A stretch of 64,000 nt of DNA from Serinus canaria (taxonomy: Eukaryota > Chordata > Aves > Passeriformes > Fringillidae), in assembly GCF_022539315.1 (NCBI RefSeq), contig NC_066315.1, forward strand, positions 122,353,874-122,417,873, read 5' to 3'. The position numbers were made by a program, and so were the translations under genes. Shown here in pieces: positions 38,440 to 50,390 of the stretch (its first letter is position 1; the number at the start of each line of letters is the position of its first letter). Under the pieces are notes generated by a model, which saw nothing but the letters and a program-made list of their open reading frames with translations, searched no databases and was not told the origin of the DNA.

Positions 38440-40194
38440 AGAAGTCTTGGAATCCAGACTGTCCTCAGTCTCAAGGAACCCATGAACAGAGCCATCAGTG
38501 TAAAAGATATGTTGAAACTGGTTTATGAGTTACAAGCACAATTGTTTTCCTTCTGGTCCTGTGCCTTTTTGCAGATGAGGATGCCTAACTCTGTAGTCTT
38601 ATGATTTGCGTGCTGAAGACCAGGAGGCCTCCACTTCTGGATCATACTCCTCAGATTAAGTGCATTGATTTTAATGATCTCTGGAGTAAAATACTTGAGC
38701 AGTTCTGGAAGTCCTCTTAGCTTTCATTGTTATGCTTAAGACAAGTTTTTCCATCACGCAGTGCTTATTTCACAGGAGTAAGCTGATCACGGATCATGCA
38801 AGAGACAGAGTTTCAGTTACACCTGAGAGTGTCCAAATGCAGCAAAGCAGTGCTCAAGTGCTGAGATGAAATGGGTCTCAAACTCCTACGTGTAGAAGAG
38901 AGTGGTGGCAAGCTGCTTTTCTCCTGAACCTGCAAGACATGACCACAGCCTTTTTGTGAAGAGATAATTTCTGTTTTCCATATGAAGTTTTTACTAAGAC
39001 AATGAGATATGAACATAATAAGCAATTCCATATTTAGGTATTAATGACTTTGTCATTGTTTAATGTACCTTACTCTAGTGCAGAAAAACACAGATATGTG
39101 ACAACAGGCCTTGCAAACTAAATTTATCCTTCTATAAAATCCACCCACGTAGAAGATATTCAAGAAAAGCTCCATCACATGCTGAAATCTGTGAAACATA
39201 AAAGAACCATGGGAAGTAAATTAATTTAAATTATTAACAGTATATTGTTCATATTGTACTGGAAGGGAATGACACAAGAAAACACAGAAATCCATTAAAG
39301 AGCATGGAATTTCAAGACTTTGGGGTTTTTTTTGTGTTTTAGTTTTTGAGGGTTTTTTTAAATTTTTAATTATAAGTATTGTCAACATTATTCTAGGAGA
39401 CCCTGTAGCTTCTTCTCCTGACGTGCATTCACTTTAAACAACTCCCAAACTCTTTCTGTACAGATCTGTTAAGGAAAGCTAGTAAGAAATATTCATTCTG
39501 GATAGAGAAAACTCTTTTTTCCCCCAGAAAAAAAAAAAAGTACATTTGGTTGTAATGTTGCTAGTGGCATAATATGAAGTCAAGCACTTTTTGTAGAGCA
39601 CAGGGGTTTTTTATTTATGCATGCTGCACTATTATAGTTTATAGTTTGTTTTTTTCCTATTTGTAATTCTTGCTTTTTTATAACAAAACTATCATTGGAT
39701 TTGGTCTTCTAAATTCTGTCCTGATCTACTTGGTATTAACCATGATCAGCACAATGTTTTCCAGTCTTCTTCAAAGCAAATAGAAATACCCTTGTGACAA
39801 AGCATGTTTCTGGCTCAGTGTGTTAAGAAAAAATATATTCAGCCTTATAATGGCATAATGAGAGTAATTTTCTTAATGAACATGTGAGCTGACTTGAAGT
39901 ACTTATTCTTCTAGATGTACCTCGTCACAATTTGTTTCTAAGAACCTTCTCACCCAGTATCAGGCATGGTTCTGTCTCAGGACCTCCTGTGCTCTATTGC
40001 TGTTGTTTTAGAGTGCCCAAGATTAGTAGAAAGAATGCAGAAAAAAGAACATAATATGAAGCTGAACAGAGAAAAATTACCTGAGTCTCATATGGTTTTC
40101 CTTTAAAAGACCTGCTTGCTACTGTTGTAACAGCTAAAAGACATGATGCTGTGCTGCTTCATTAAAACTTCATGCAGTGACATTAGAGCTCAGT

Positions 40195-40290
40195 GGAATC
40201 TTTGATTACCTGCTTAATAATCAGACTAAACCAGTTTGCCTTTGTTGGCAGTGTAATCATAATCTCCATTTAATCAAATTACGGGTGGTG
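40195..40290. promoter_or_regulatory. Candidate conserved non-coding element
   Basis: Non-repetitive sequence with many homeodomain/POU-type cores (TTGATTACC, TTAATAATCAG, GTAATCATAATC, TTTAATCAAATTA) plus TTTGTTGGCAGTG. It lacks coding potential and resembles ancient enhancers in composition. Conservation is untested. Confidence 0.3.
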
Positions 40291-43019
40291 GTTTGTTTTG
40301 TTTAGCTTCTCTGGGTTATTTTTTCTTCAACTTGTCATTTAACCAGACAGTTAACTGGTTAAAATCGTTCCAACTAAATTTTATTGGGTAAGAAACATTT
40401 CTTTGGTCTTGGATGTGATGGGTGGAAGACGAGTTCTTGTGTTTCATGGAATATAGAGAGTTATTTTGACTTTTAATGATTAACACCCCTCCCTTCTTTC
40501 TGCTTATATTCCTAGAGTGAATATGGTGAATGCCTTTTCCTGCTCTACTGTTTTTACTGGGGATGGCATTGCACTTAGTTTATTCTTGTTTTCATATAAT
40601 ATCCTCTTTTGAATATAAGACTCGGAGAATCTGCATGTTTACAATCCAGTATCTTTTTTAAGAGGAGGAAAAAAATCCTTCAGTATTTCTTTTTTGTGGG
40701 GAAATTTTGATTAAGTTTGAGATTTCTTTCTGTTGACCCCATTAACTTTTGAAGTCCCTTAAATGGCATTCTGCTGTAGGCCAAACAAGGGGAGATCTTC
40801 TGAAAAATAGCTTTAATGAACCTAAGAATCTTCATGTAATGTAGTGTGATAGATGTGGAGTTTCAGGTAATAACCAAATTTGACTTTACAGATAGGTTTG
40901 CTTCATTTGGCATACGAGTCAAATGGCTAAAAGATTTGCAGTGATTCTCAAAACTTATCTTGTCACACATAGATCATTTCTGTCTGGTTACGAATATGTT
41001 AATCCTGTAATGACATCATGAAAAATAGCTCTGTGGAAAGGAGGGGACACATGTCAAGACATGTGGATTCAGCAGTGCTTCACACAGGAATGTAGCACCC
41101 AGAGTTTGTGAGTCTTCATCCAAAAGTTATCCCTGGGGAAGTAGTTTTCTATTGCAGCTGGCCTTCCAGATTCTTGATTTATTTTTTTCCTTTCATGCTT
41201 TGCATGTTTAAATTTTTATATTTTGTAATTCACAACATAAATGGTTTTTGTAATTTAGTTTCTTTTAATATTTGAGTGCTAATGTTTGAATATCCCTTAC
41301 GGGGGTTGGGCAAGAAAAGTGGCAAAATACAAAAGGAAGAAAATACTGCTTGGTTCTGAAACTCGTATTTAAAGATATTCCCCACAAAGGGTTAACAAGC
41401 AAATTACTAAGGAGGGGTAGAAGCATTTTGTGCAGAAAGATTTAAAAGACTTTGAGGCTGAGCATGGTAGAGTTAAGATGTGTCTTACCAGAATGTTATT
41501 TCATTCAGACTGCTGAAAAGCTTTTCTGAACTGAAGATACATCGCCTTTCCATTTTAATCTTGGCTCTGAATTCATTGGAGTCTGATGAAAACAAATATG
41601 GAATGTTATCTGCTGTGCAAATATCAGTGCTATTTGTTTGAAAATACTGGCAGTGTTTCTCTTGGATCATGAGGAGGCTGTAGGTATAAGGTATGTAGTA
41701 GCAGTGGGAAATTTTGTTAAAGGGAAGGGTAGAAAAGATAATTCTTGGTGGTTGAGATAGCAAATTTCAAATGGATTGCACTAAAAGTTAAAATTTGCTT
41801 ACCTAAAGGATACCTGTGGAGTACATGTTCAGTGAAACTTTTAATCCCGGTGCAAATAGGCAGATTAGAAAATGTGGGCATTAGTTGGATAGGAGGAGAA
41901 AAAAAAAGGTCTTGCCCCTCTGTATTTCTTCCCTTCATGTTTTTTACAGTCTGAATGAACTTCTGACTGAGCTGAAAATTAAGTGGGTATTTTCTTCATC
42001 GACATTTGGTCTTGAAATTTGCATTTTATCTTCAAATTTCATGGGTGGAGTCTTACATTTCAATGCTACATTAAGTCAGATTTTCAGAAGTGATAAAAGG
42101 GCTTGCATTTAGTAGTTTATTTCACTCCTTAACCCTAAATACTTTTACAAAGGTTAGTTCATTCTAATTTCTGAAGCATCAAGTTCTTTGTAGTATCCCA
42201 TGTTGGTCACCTAAAACTGAGAATATGAGTCTCTACATAATTATTCATGCAAATTTGGCATATGGGCAAGGTGTGTCTTTTCACTTATTGTTCTTTCGGG
42301 ATGTTTATCTTATGAACAAGCTAATCAATGTTTAGAGTAGACCAAAAACCAAACATGTTACCTCTTGCAGTGTGTTTGCATTCTTGGCACTTCTGGCTCT
42401 TCTGAGAGGCATTAGTTCAATTGAATAATATGGTGTGATCTTGAAAAAAAAAACTTGTAATTTAGTTTCTGTAGTGAATGCTTTCTTGGAATTAGCTGTT
42501 AAGTTTGAAAAGCTGGTATATACTCCTCTCTTACCTTTCTTAGTACAGAAACCTTAAAATGTCAAAGTTTAATCTTGTAATAATATTATTTAAAATAACA
42601 GAAAAGATTCAATGTCCTCTCTCCTGTAAAACAGGGCTACACTCTTGGGGGAAAACACATCGATTCTGGTGCTATAAAAGTCCCAGCTACAGTGATCATG
42701 AGCACTGAGTTTTACTTGGTCTGTGATGGTAGAAGCTGGTGAGTAGAGAATAGTGCCTTAGTGTCTATCTCTCCTGGTGTTAACATGCTTATCCACATAA
42801 CCTTTGCTTGGAAAGAGGCTGCTTCCTATCAGCTGTGAGATACCAGGGCTGAGATCCTCACATGGTTGTGATTTCTAAGTCTTAAGTGAAGGAAAGTGAC
42901 AGCAGGGCAGTCTCAGCAGTTAATGGAGTTTAAGGAAGACACTGGAAAGCTCAGTAAGTACTTATGGTCATTTATAGCCACTGAGTATCTTCTGACAGAT
43001 AGGAATTTTGTGGTTGGGT

Positions 43020-43862
43020 AGGTGTTGGCAGTGAGGTGCCTTAGGTGCAGCCTCTGAGAGGAAAGGCCAGGGCTGTCCCATGCTGGACACAGATCAAGTC
43101 TGTGTGGATTTACTGCAGGATGCAGCTGAGCCCCTCAGCCAGGATAGAAGTGTCTCTGGGAAAATATATTTAAGCAAGGGAATTAAAAAAACCTAAACAC
43201 AAGGTAGAGAAGAATAAAGGTAGTGAGACACAGCACAGGGAATACAAAGGTTGAAGGAAAAGGAAGAAGTGGATGTGTTGCTCCAGGCCTCCTGCAGTGG
43301 AGTAGGTATGGGAGCAGGTATTTGCCTACCAGTGTGTGCCCCACCAGAGCTCCCTGGTGTTTCCTGAAAGACCTCCAGCCCACACTGGAGCCTGTGGGAA
43401 CAGCCCATGGGAAGGACCATGCTGGAGCAGGGAAAAAGCATGAGGAGGAAGGAGCAGCAGGACCATCAACTGTTAGGGAGTGATGTGACTGCACATTCCC
43501 CATCCCCTTGGGCTGCTGCTGGCTGCTGGAGAAGGCTTAGAGCAGTCAGAAACCACAGCAGTGAAGCTGAGCCTTGGCACCGGGGGTGAGGGTGGGTAAG
43601 GGACTAATGTGGAGGGAAGGTGTTGGTTTAACTTTTCTTGGTTTCTCACTATCCAAACTGTTTTAATTGGTAGTGAGTTAGTTTTCCTCAGGTCAAGTCT
43701 GTTTTGCTAGTGCTCATAATTGCTACAGTATCTCCCTGTTTCTATCTCAGCCCACTGGTTCTTTACTCTTTTATCTTACCATCATCTCCCTGTCCCCCTG
43801 TTGAGGTGGAATGAGAGAGCAGGGTGAACATCAGCCAAGGTCAACGCACAAGTGGTTCTTTA
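43020..43862 (+). mobile_element. Endogenous-retrovirus LTR-like region, family uncertain
   Basis: The sequence shares the order of an abundant avian ERV-derived repeat: a GC-richer part, a 'GAAAATATATTTAAGCAAGGGAA' block (about 43161), an A/G-rich 'AGGAGGAAGGAGCAGCAG' block (about 43442), 'GGTTTCTCACTATCC' then 'GAGTTAGTTTTCCTCAGGTCAAGTCTGTTTTGC' (about 43640-43715), 'ATCTCCCTGT' repeats, and a terminal 'CAGCCAAGGTCAACGCAC'. This recall of the family pattern is from memory and unverified. No gag, pol or env reading frame is visible, so it would be a solo LTR or 3' remnant. Boundaries and orientation are approximate. Confidence 0.45.
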
Positions 43863-46462
43863 AAGCTAATTATTTCCCAAATAAATAGACAAAGATTAGG
43901 GATGTTAGGCTGTTCTCTTACAGTTTATGGGAAATCTACTAAGCTTGCACTCTACTACTGTATATGTCTAGATGAAAGTAGTTATGCAGATGGAGTGAAT
44001 ATTTAATGATACCTATCTCAGCAGGTATACATACATATATTTACATGGGTAGATAAAGTGATATTCAAAGCTCTCTAACCCTGAACACTCAGTCTGTTGC
44101 AACATTTGGAACATTACTGGTTTCTACCAATTTTCTCTGGTGTTGTGGTCCTTCATGTTTTTCTAGGTATAAAGGTTGGACTTGGGATGGGATAGAGGCT
44201 TACAGATAGCTGTCAGCATTTCAAGAGTTTTGCCAGGAGGAATGGCAACTATAAAATAAATAAAAATCAAATAAGTCTCATCTCTGTCAGGAGACACTTC
44301 AAGTTGATTTTCTTCCTGCTCAGTCTGAGAAAACATTTGGTTTTGTTTCCATGCACTTTTTTACTGTGCTCTGCCCATATTTCTTTTCATTGTCTCCCAA
44401 TTACTTAATTATTTTATTCTCTTTATTGCTAAAATTTAGCTTTTACTCAAACAAGACACTTCCTTAGTGACTATGAGATGTGGGTTTCATTGCCTCAGAT
44501 ATTGAGCAACATTTTTTATGTTTTTACCTTCTTCCTCTGAATTTATACCTGCAGCTTGCCTTTTATGGGGAATATGGTATCCAGGAATTCACATCTGTGA
44601 GTGCTTCTTGTTCTTGAAGGGTTTTTCCCTGTGCCAGGATTTAAGAATTGGAAGTCTTAAGAAGTATTCTGCCCACATACACATTCTTACTGTAAGCAGA
44701 CAGCTGGTACTTCCTTTTCATTATCCACCAGCAGGTAGTAAAAAGGAGGAAATCTGCAATTTGCATGGCCCTGAAGCTCAAGTAAGCTATTCAAATACAG
44801 ATGGATTTGTGTAGTCTAACAACATGAATTCCTCTCAGGAATTTTGTAAGGGTTTTGTGTAAGTTCTCCTTTATCTGCTTATACCTGTGTGTTCATGCTT
44901 GTAACCAGAAAACATGGCTTACACTTTTTATATTGTATTGTGTTTATGCATATGGCAGGAACTGTATGTTTAGATTCTTCTTAGGCTTTTCTGACATTTC
45001 TTAGTAGCAGCAACTTCTGTGACAGGGAGAGTTGCAAGGCAGAATTAAGAACTTGAGCTGCAGGAAATATATGTTTAGTTGGATAACTTTTCTTGGCATG
45101 AATATAAAATGTCTACTGTATGTAGTTTTAATAGGCCATCTTTTAAAGTTATTGAGCAATTTGTTAGGGTTGGCTGAAATCAATGAGCTGTGTGAGAGTC
45201 CAGAAAATTCTACTTTGTTTATATGCTTCCATCACTGGCTTGTAAACTGCCCAAATTGGCATTTTCTTTTTGTAGATGAAGAATTGGGACATTAGATGAA
45301 TATGGTTAAGTATTTGAGCTTTAATTTCACTTGAAATTGGGGCAAAGATAAATATTTGACCATCAGGTTCAAAGCTGTAACAGTGATTTTAAGTAGCTGT
45401 GGTTTGCAGTACTTGTATGTTCCTCGATTGTGGCTGGATGTTGTATTTGTCAGGGTACCTGGGTTTGCCTCTAGAAATGCATCTTAAATCTGAGTGGCAT
45501 GGACAGATTATGTAATGCCTCACAATTGTCAATTAAATATTAGTCTGTGCAAGCCAATTTTTTTTTTAGCTTCCAGCTAGTTCCAGCACATGGAAACTTA
45601 TGAGAAAAATACTCTCTAGTGCATGGTTTTCAATACAAAGTGTACAAAATGATCCTAGGTGACAAAGGATTATTTAGCAAGGGACTTAGTTTCACTTTTT
45701 TCCTCTTTGTTTAATTAAATTCTTTTTTAAATGTGGGCATGCAAAAGAGGTTGCTAAGGTTTCTATCTTCAAGCATATTGTGACAAACACAAGGGATTTC
45801 TTTTGGTTAGGTTAGAAATTGTTTGGCCTGTCTTTGAAATGCCCATAAATACTGCAAAGTATAAAATACAAACTGCACATAATAACAGATTTCACCATTA
45901 TAAATAGTTCTTTATTAATGCTTTCTTCTCCTCCACCCGATTCTGGGTCATTTTTGAGGCTTCAAATTGGTTATTTGCTGCAAAGGAGATCCTTCCAGGT
46001 TTTGCTGTTCTTCAGGTCTTGATATCTTAGCTTTTAATACTGTATTGTTACAGATTTGAGTCTGAGCTGTACCACTTATGTGGTTTTAAAGAACAGAGAC
46101 TTCAAGTCTGAGAGAGTCCCACTCACTGAACCTTGCTGACTCATATTCTTGGATAGCTTGGCTATTATGCATGTATGTGGTTATGCATATGAATATGGAA
46201 AATTACCCCTTTATGCCACCTCCTGCATTTGGTTTTGAGAAGCCTCGCACCGTCCACTCTGTTTAAGAAAAAGTCATCTTTAAGACTTAGGATCTTGCAA
46301 ACAGTAGGAAATTGCTGCTCTCTTCCCCCCCTTCCTTTAAAAGGCTGCAGATGGACTTGCTTCTGCAGGGACCTTAATTTAAACCTTGCTCTTATTTTCC
46401 CTGGCTCTGACAAACATCTTTCTCTTTATCACAATTCTGGACTGACACGCTGCTCTCTGTAG

Positions 46463-46516
46463 ATGCAACTGCTGCTGAACATGCTAAGGTGAACAAGAGA
46501 GAAAAAAGAATAAGAG
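46463..46516 (+). other. Weak candidate alternative leader exon
   Basis: A CTGAC branch-like motif and GCTGCTCTCTGTAG acceptor precede 54 bases ending AATAAGAG|GTAAAA. An alternative donor CTAAG|GTGAAC lies at 46488/46489. The upstream 80 bases are pyrimidine-rich. If included, it would add an ATG at 46463 whose frame reaches a stop (TGA at 46490) within the exon. Confidence 0.15.
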
Positions 46517-47457
46517 GTAAAATATTTCCTTTCATTAAAATATTCTGTACTGTTAGACCTCCTTGATTTGATCCCTCAGCCTGGTGTATTGTAAGACATT
46601 TGGCCCTCTGGAATTAATCAATGCCGTTTTTAAGAGACTTGTATTTAAATTGCTCTATGTTTTTTTACAGAGATTAATTAACCTTAGATTCCCAATTATG
46701 CCAGCTATAAGAAAACAGAACATATTTTTCCACTTTAGAAGCAGGAGCACAAGAAGGTTGTAACAAGAAGAATGCTTTTGAAGGCTGGAAAGATTGAAGG
46801 TTTCATGGGACAGTTTCTCAGGGGATGCTTGAAGATACCTCAAAAAGCAAATGCAGATCCAATTTTTTGCATCTATAGTGTGATGTTAAAAATTTGAAAC
46901 CTTGTCCTCAAGAATTCTGACATCAACTTATTTGATAATAAATTGCAATATATTTGCAATATATGCAATATTTGCATATGTGTTCATTCTGTTGAGATGA
47001 TTAACTTTATAATAGACTCTGTATAAAGAGGGTTCATTTTTCCTGAGTGGTGGGTTATATACTCTAAATAGAGAACTTTTCTTTTCCTTTGAATGAAATA
47101 GAGTGAAACAAAGAACAAAGAAGGTGGGTTTTTTTCCCTCTAATAAATATATGGCTCTCATACACAGGGATAACATCTGGGAAAAAAAATGGGATATTTG
47201 TGATATTTACCTCTCTGTGGAAATGCAGCAGGTATGTCCAGAATTTTGCAAGCAAATTTTTTTTTTTTTTTCAATTTTGCAATGTTCTTTTTATTAATCT
47301 TAACTATCTACCAATACTTCCCAGCTGACCACTATCTAACATTGTGGTCATATCAGTGGTCCATTATAAAGAATCTGTAAAGTATTCCTGCTGGAAACAA
47401 GTCTAAAAAAAGCACATTTGAGACAATTATTTCAGGAAGCCCTAAGTAGGCTATGCT

Positions 47458-47470
47458 GTTGCATAGCAAC
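47458..47470. promoter_or_regulatory. X-box-like palindrome
   Basis: GTTGCATAGCAAC has two GTTGC half-sites in inverted orientation with a 3-base centre, like the RFX-factor X-box (GTTGCC..GGCAAC). It is nested in a longer CTATGC-TGTT-GCATAG palindrome. Regulatory role inferred. Confidence 0.3.
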
Positions 47471-49598
47471 AGAGCCAGGCAGTCCTTAGTCTCTAAAGTA
47501 GTCAGTGTACACATGGGAACAGAATGCAAAAATGATGGAAACCTTGAAAAATGTAAGGCTGAGAACAGGAGGAACCAAAGTGAAATCATGTACAATATAA
47601 AATGTGAATATATTTTGTGAGATATAATAAATTGAACTGCTTTTAAGTTAAAAAAACTGAAATGCTGTTAGCCAAATTGTTAGCTTTTTTTTTTTTTCAG
47701 CTTCTAGATAGTAATTAAAAGGCAGAATGTCTGATGGCTGAGACAACTAATTCAAATGTAAAGTAGGTTTTAAATGCCTTCCACAGGACAAAAAAAAAAA
47801 AGGATGGGAAAGGCAGTTGGTTATTAACAAATCAAAAAGCTGACCAGATAAACCAGGAATGTGAATGTCTGTGTGCCACAATACATTAATCAGTATTTTA
47901 TAAATTGCCTTTTCCATCTTTTTTTTTTTTCTCTCTTCCAGGCATTGAAAATATACTTTAGATGTCTCATGTTCACAGGTCTTCAGGCTAGCCCAGTGAT
48001 ATTTATCATTGCAAATACTGAAAAATGTGATGTCATTGGGTATATTTTTGGAAACTCCAAGCGTGCACGTGAAATGTGAGATCTTCACAGAAGCAAATTG
48101 TCCTATAGCAGGTTTTTTGGTTTTTTTGAGAGGTAATTGACTTTATTAAAAGCAAATAGGAACCAATATTTAATATTTAGAAATACATGGTTGTGGTTGA
48201 TCTTGCTATCAAAAAAAGGCAAATCCTTTCTTTTCAGTACAGTGTTTGCCACTGCCCAAAGAGAAACAGTAATAAGCTCAAGCTTTTCTGTTCTGGATGC
48301 TGCAACGCATACTTTCTTGATGAGTCATGACTGCATGATTTTAAAAGGTGATCACATGCAAACAGTTGAGCTATTTCACCAGAAATTGCTGAAAAGATAT
48401 GTAATACAACAAATGCTGCTTCTGTTTAGCAGCTTACATTACCCTAAAGATTTGAGGAAAAGTGCCTTGGAGAGAGGACAGCTGTGCTGTTTGTTTTAAT
48501 AATAAGGAAGAGTTTAAGGACAGCTTAACTGTAGAGCATTTAGATAGCTTGAATATTTGATGGCCAGACTATACCATTGTACTGAAACATTGAAGAATCC
48601 TAGCAAATAGGTGTGTAAGAAACCTTAAGAAATTGCTGGAGCATCCTCCTGTTATAAATGCTGTCATGATACTGTTATCTAGACATTTTCTTCTTGCTAT
48701 TATAACTTCTTGCTTTCCGTTTCAAAGGCTTTGTTACCTGCAGACAGCTGTTGTAGATGCTGTAAACATATCAGTCAAATTGACAGAGTGCTGAGCATCA
48801 CAAAATGCAAACTTCAGCTAACCTGGGGATGGGAGCGACCCATTGCAATGGGGGAGCCAAGCCCTGCATTCAAATCAGTGGCCCTGTGTCAAGTCCTTGA
48901 GCCAAGTTATCCCCCCTGGGAGCTTTTTGGTAGAGCAGCTGGAAGAGTTCACCACAATCTTTCTTTTTGGTTGTAAACTGGTTTCTCTAACTGAGCTCTT
49001 GAATTATCTAAGGCAATTGCTGCTTCCTCTCCATCTCCATATGCTTTTTTTCTTCATTTCTGGTCTTGTTCTGCTGACAGACTACCCTTTCTGGATGCTA
49101 CCTCCCCACCTGAAATCTGATTCTTTCACATCCATGTTGTGTTCTTATAATGCCATCATATTCCCCTACCCAGCACATGCATAGGTGGCAGTGCTGATCA
49201 GTATCTTCTTGCTAGCCATTACCAATACTGATATTTTAAAACAATGACGAGCAAGCTCTTACACTTTGCATAACACTGCTGTATTTTGCATAACAAACTA
49301 TTTTACCAGATTGGGTATAAGTTAATATAGAAGAGATGGGCTACATTTCTTGGCTTGTAACAAAAGACCATCAATCCTCATGTTGGTTTCATGGTTTGCT
49401 GTTAGGAATTTCAACAACTGTAATTAATTACTTAGGAATGTTTAGCCATTCCAGTCTGTAGTTCAGCTGAATATTTGAGCCCTTATAGAGAAATGGAGGT
49501 TGCCTTGTGCTATGGAGCTATCTTTTGGAAAACATAGCTGGTTCCTATTTAAATGGAAAAGTGCACCTCAATGTACTGCACAGTCTTTATGCCACTTC

Positions 49599-49772
49599 TT
49601 GTTTGTTTGTTGGATTTTTTCGTTGTGTGGTTTGGTTTTTTTTTCTTGTTTTGTTGGAGTGGTTTGTTGTTTTTTTGTTTCTTGGGTTTTTTAATGAGAA
49701 TGAAGGATTTTTCTTTCATTTGTTTGGGTTTTGGTTTGGTTTTTAGGGTTTTTTTTTTTTTTAGGGGGAGGC
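49599..49772. repeat. T/G-rich strand-asymmetric low-complexity tract
   Basis: About 170 bases almost devoid of A and C on the plus strand: TTTG, TTGG and T-runs up to about 13, ending TTTTTTAGGGGGAGG. Open frames on both strands (Phe/Gly/Val-rich on plus, Lys/Pro/Thr-rich on minus) are artefacts of the composition. It lies about 190 bases before a minus-strand CR1 end. Confidence 0.85.
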
Positions 49773-49962
49773 ATGTTGGTGTTATTGGTTTTACCTCAAA
49801 AGCCATAGTACTAGTAGAGTAATATCTAACAAAGTGTATAACTGCAAAGTAAAACAAAAAAAGATAGTGAGGGAAATGGATCTTACATGGATAAGCATTT
49901 TATGGATGGTGAATTAGAAAATTCAATGGGCCAGAATCCTTTTAGGGCATCTAGAGTTAGGA

Positions 49963-50390
49963 TTCATAGAATCGTATGATACCAGGTTAAAAGGGGACTT
50001 CAAGGATCTTGTAGTCCAACATCTCTTGGCAAAAGCATCTCTAGACAAGACGGCCCAGCACCCTGTTCAGCTGAATCTTATAGGGGTTGAATACCAGGGA
50101 ATCCACCTCTGCCCTGGAGAGATTATGCCAATGGATGTGTGTTCTGATTGTGAATAATGTTCCTCTTGAATCCAACTGGAATCTCTCCAGTAGTAACTTG
50201 TACTCATCACCCCTCATCTTTTCCATGACTCGTAAAAAGGGAGTCTCCATTTGGTTTCTAGCCATCCCTTAGATACTGGAAGATGGTGATAAGGTGTCCC
50301 CTAAAACCTTAGTTCTTCATGGCTGAACAAATGCAGTTCTCATGGTCTAAAGATCTCATTCTTAGCCCCTTCCACGGCATTAAACTTCTA
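49963..50390 (-). mobile_element. CR1 3' end fragment
   Basis: It starts TTCATAGAATCGTATGATACC and contains a 'GTCCAACATCTC' block, 'CAGCACCCTGTTCAGCTGAATCTTATAGG', 'AGGGAATCCACCTCTGCCCTGG', 'ACTTGTACTCATCACCCCTCATCTTTTCCATGAC' and 'AGGTGTCCCCTAAAAC', the usual order of a CR1 3' region in reverse complement. No intact coding frame. Confidence 0.8.

Noticed and set aside
43183..43503. Overlapping open frames on both strands of the LTR-like region
   Set aside because: The products match no retroviral or host protein I recognise, and the region has the layout of a non-coding LTR.
46928..46981. Possible tandem-repeat element with TTGCAATAT units
   Set aside because: Units are irregular and AT-rich; local low complexity explains them.
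48137..48499. 120-codon plus-strand frame in intron 1
   Set aside because: No known domain and ordinary AT-rich composition; it appears to be a chance frame.
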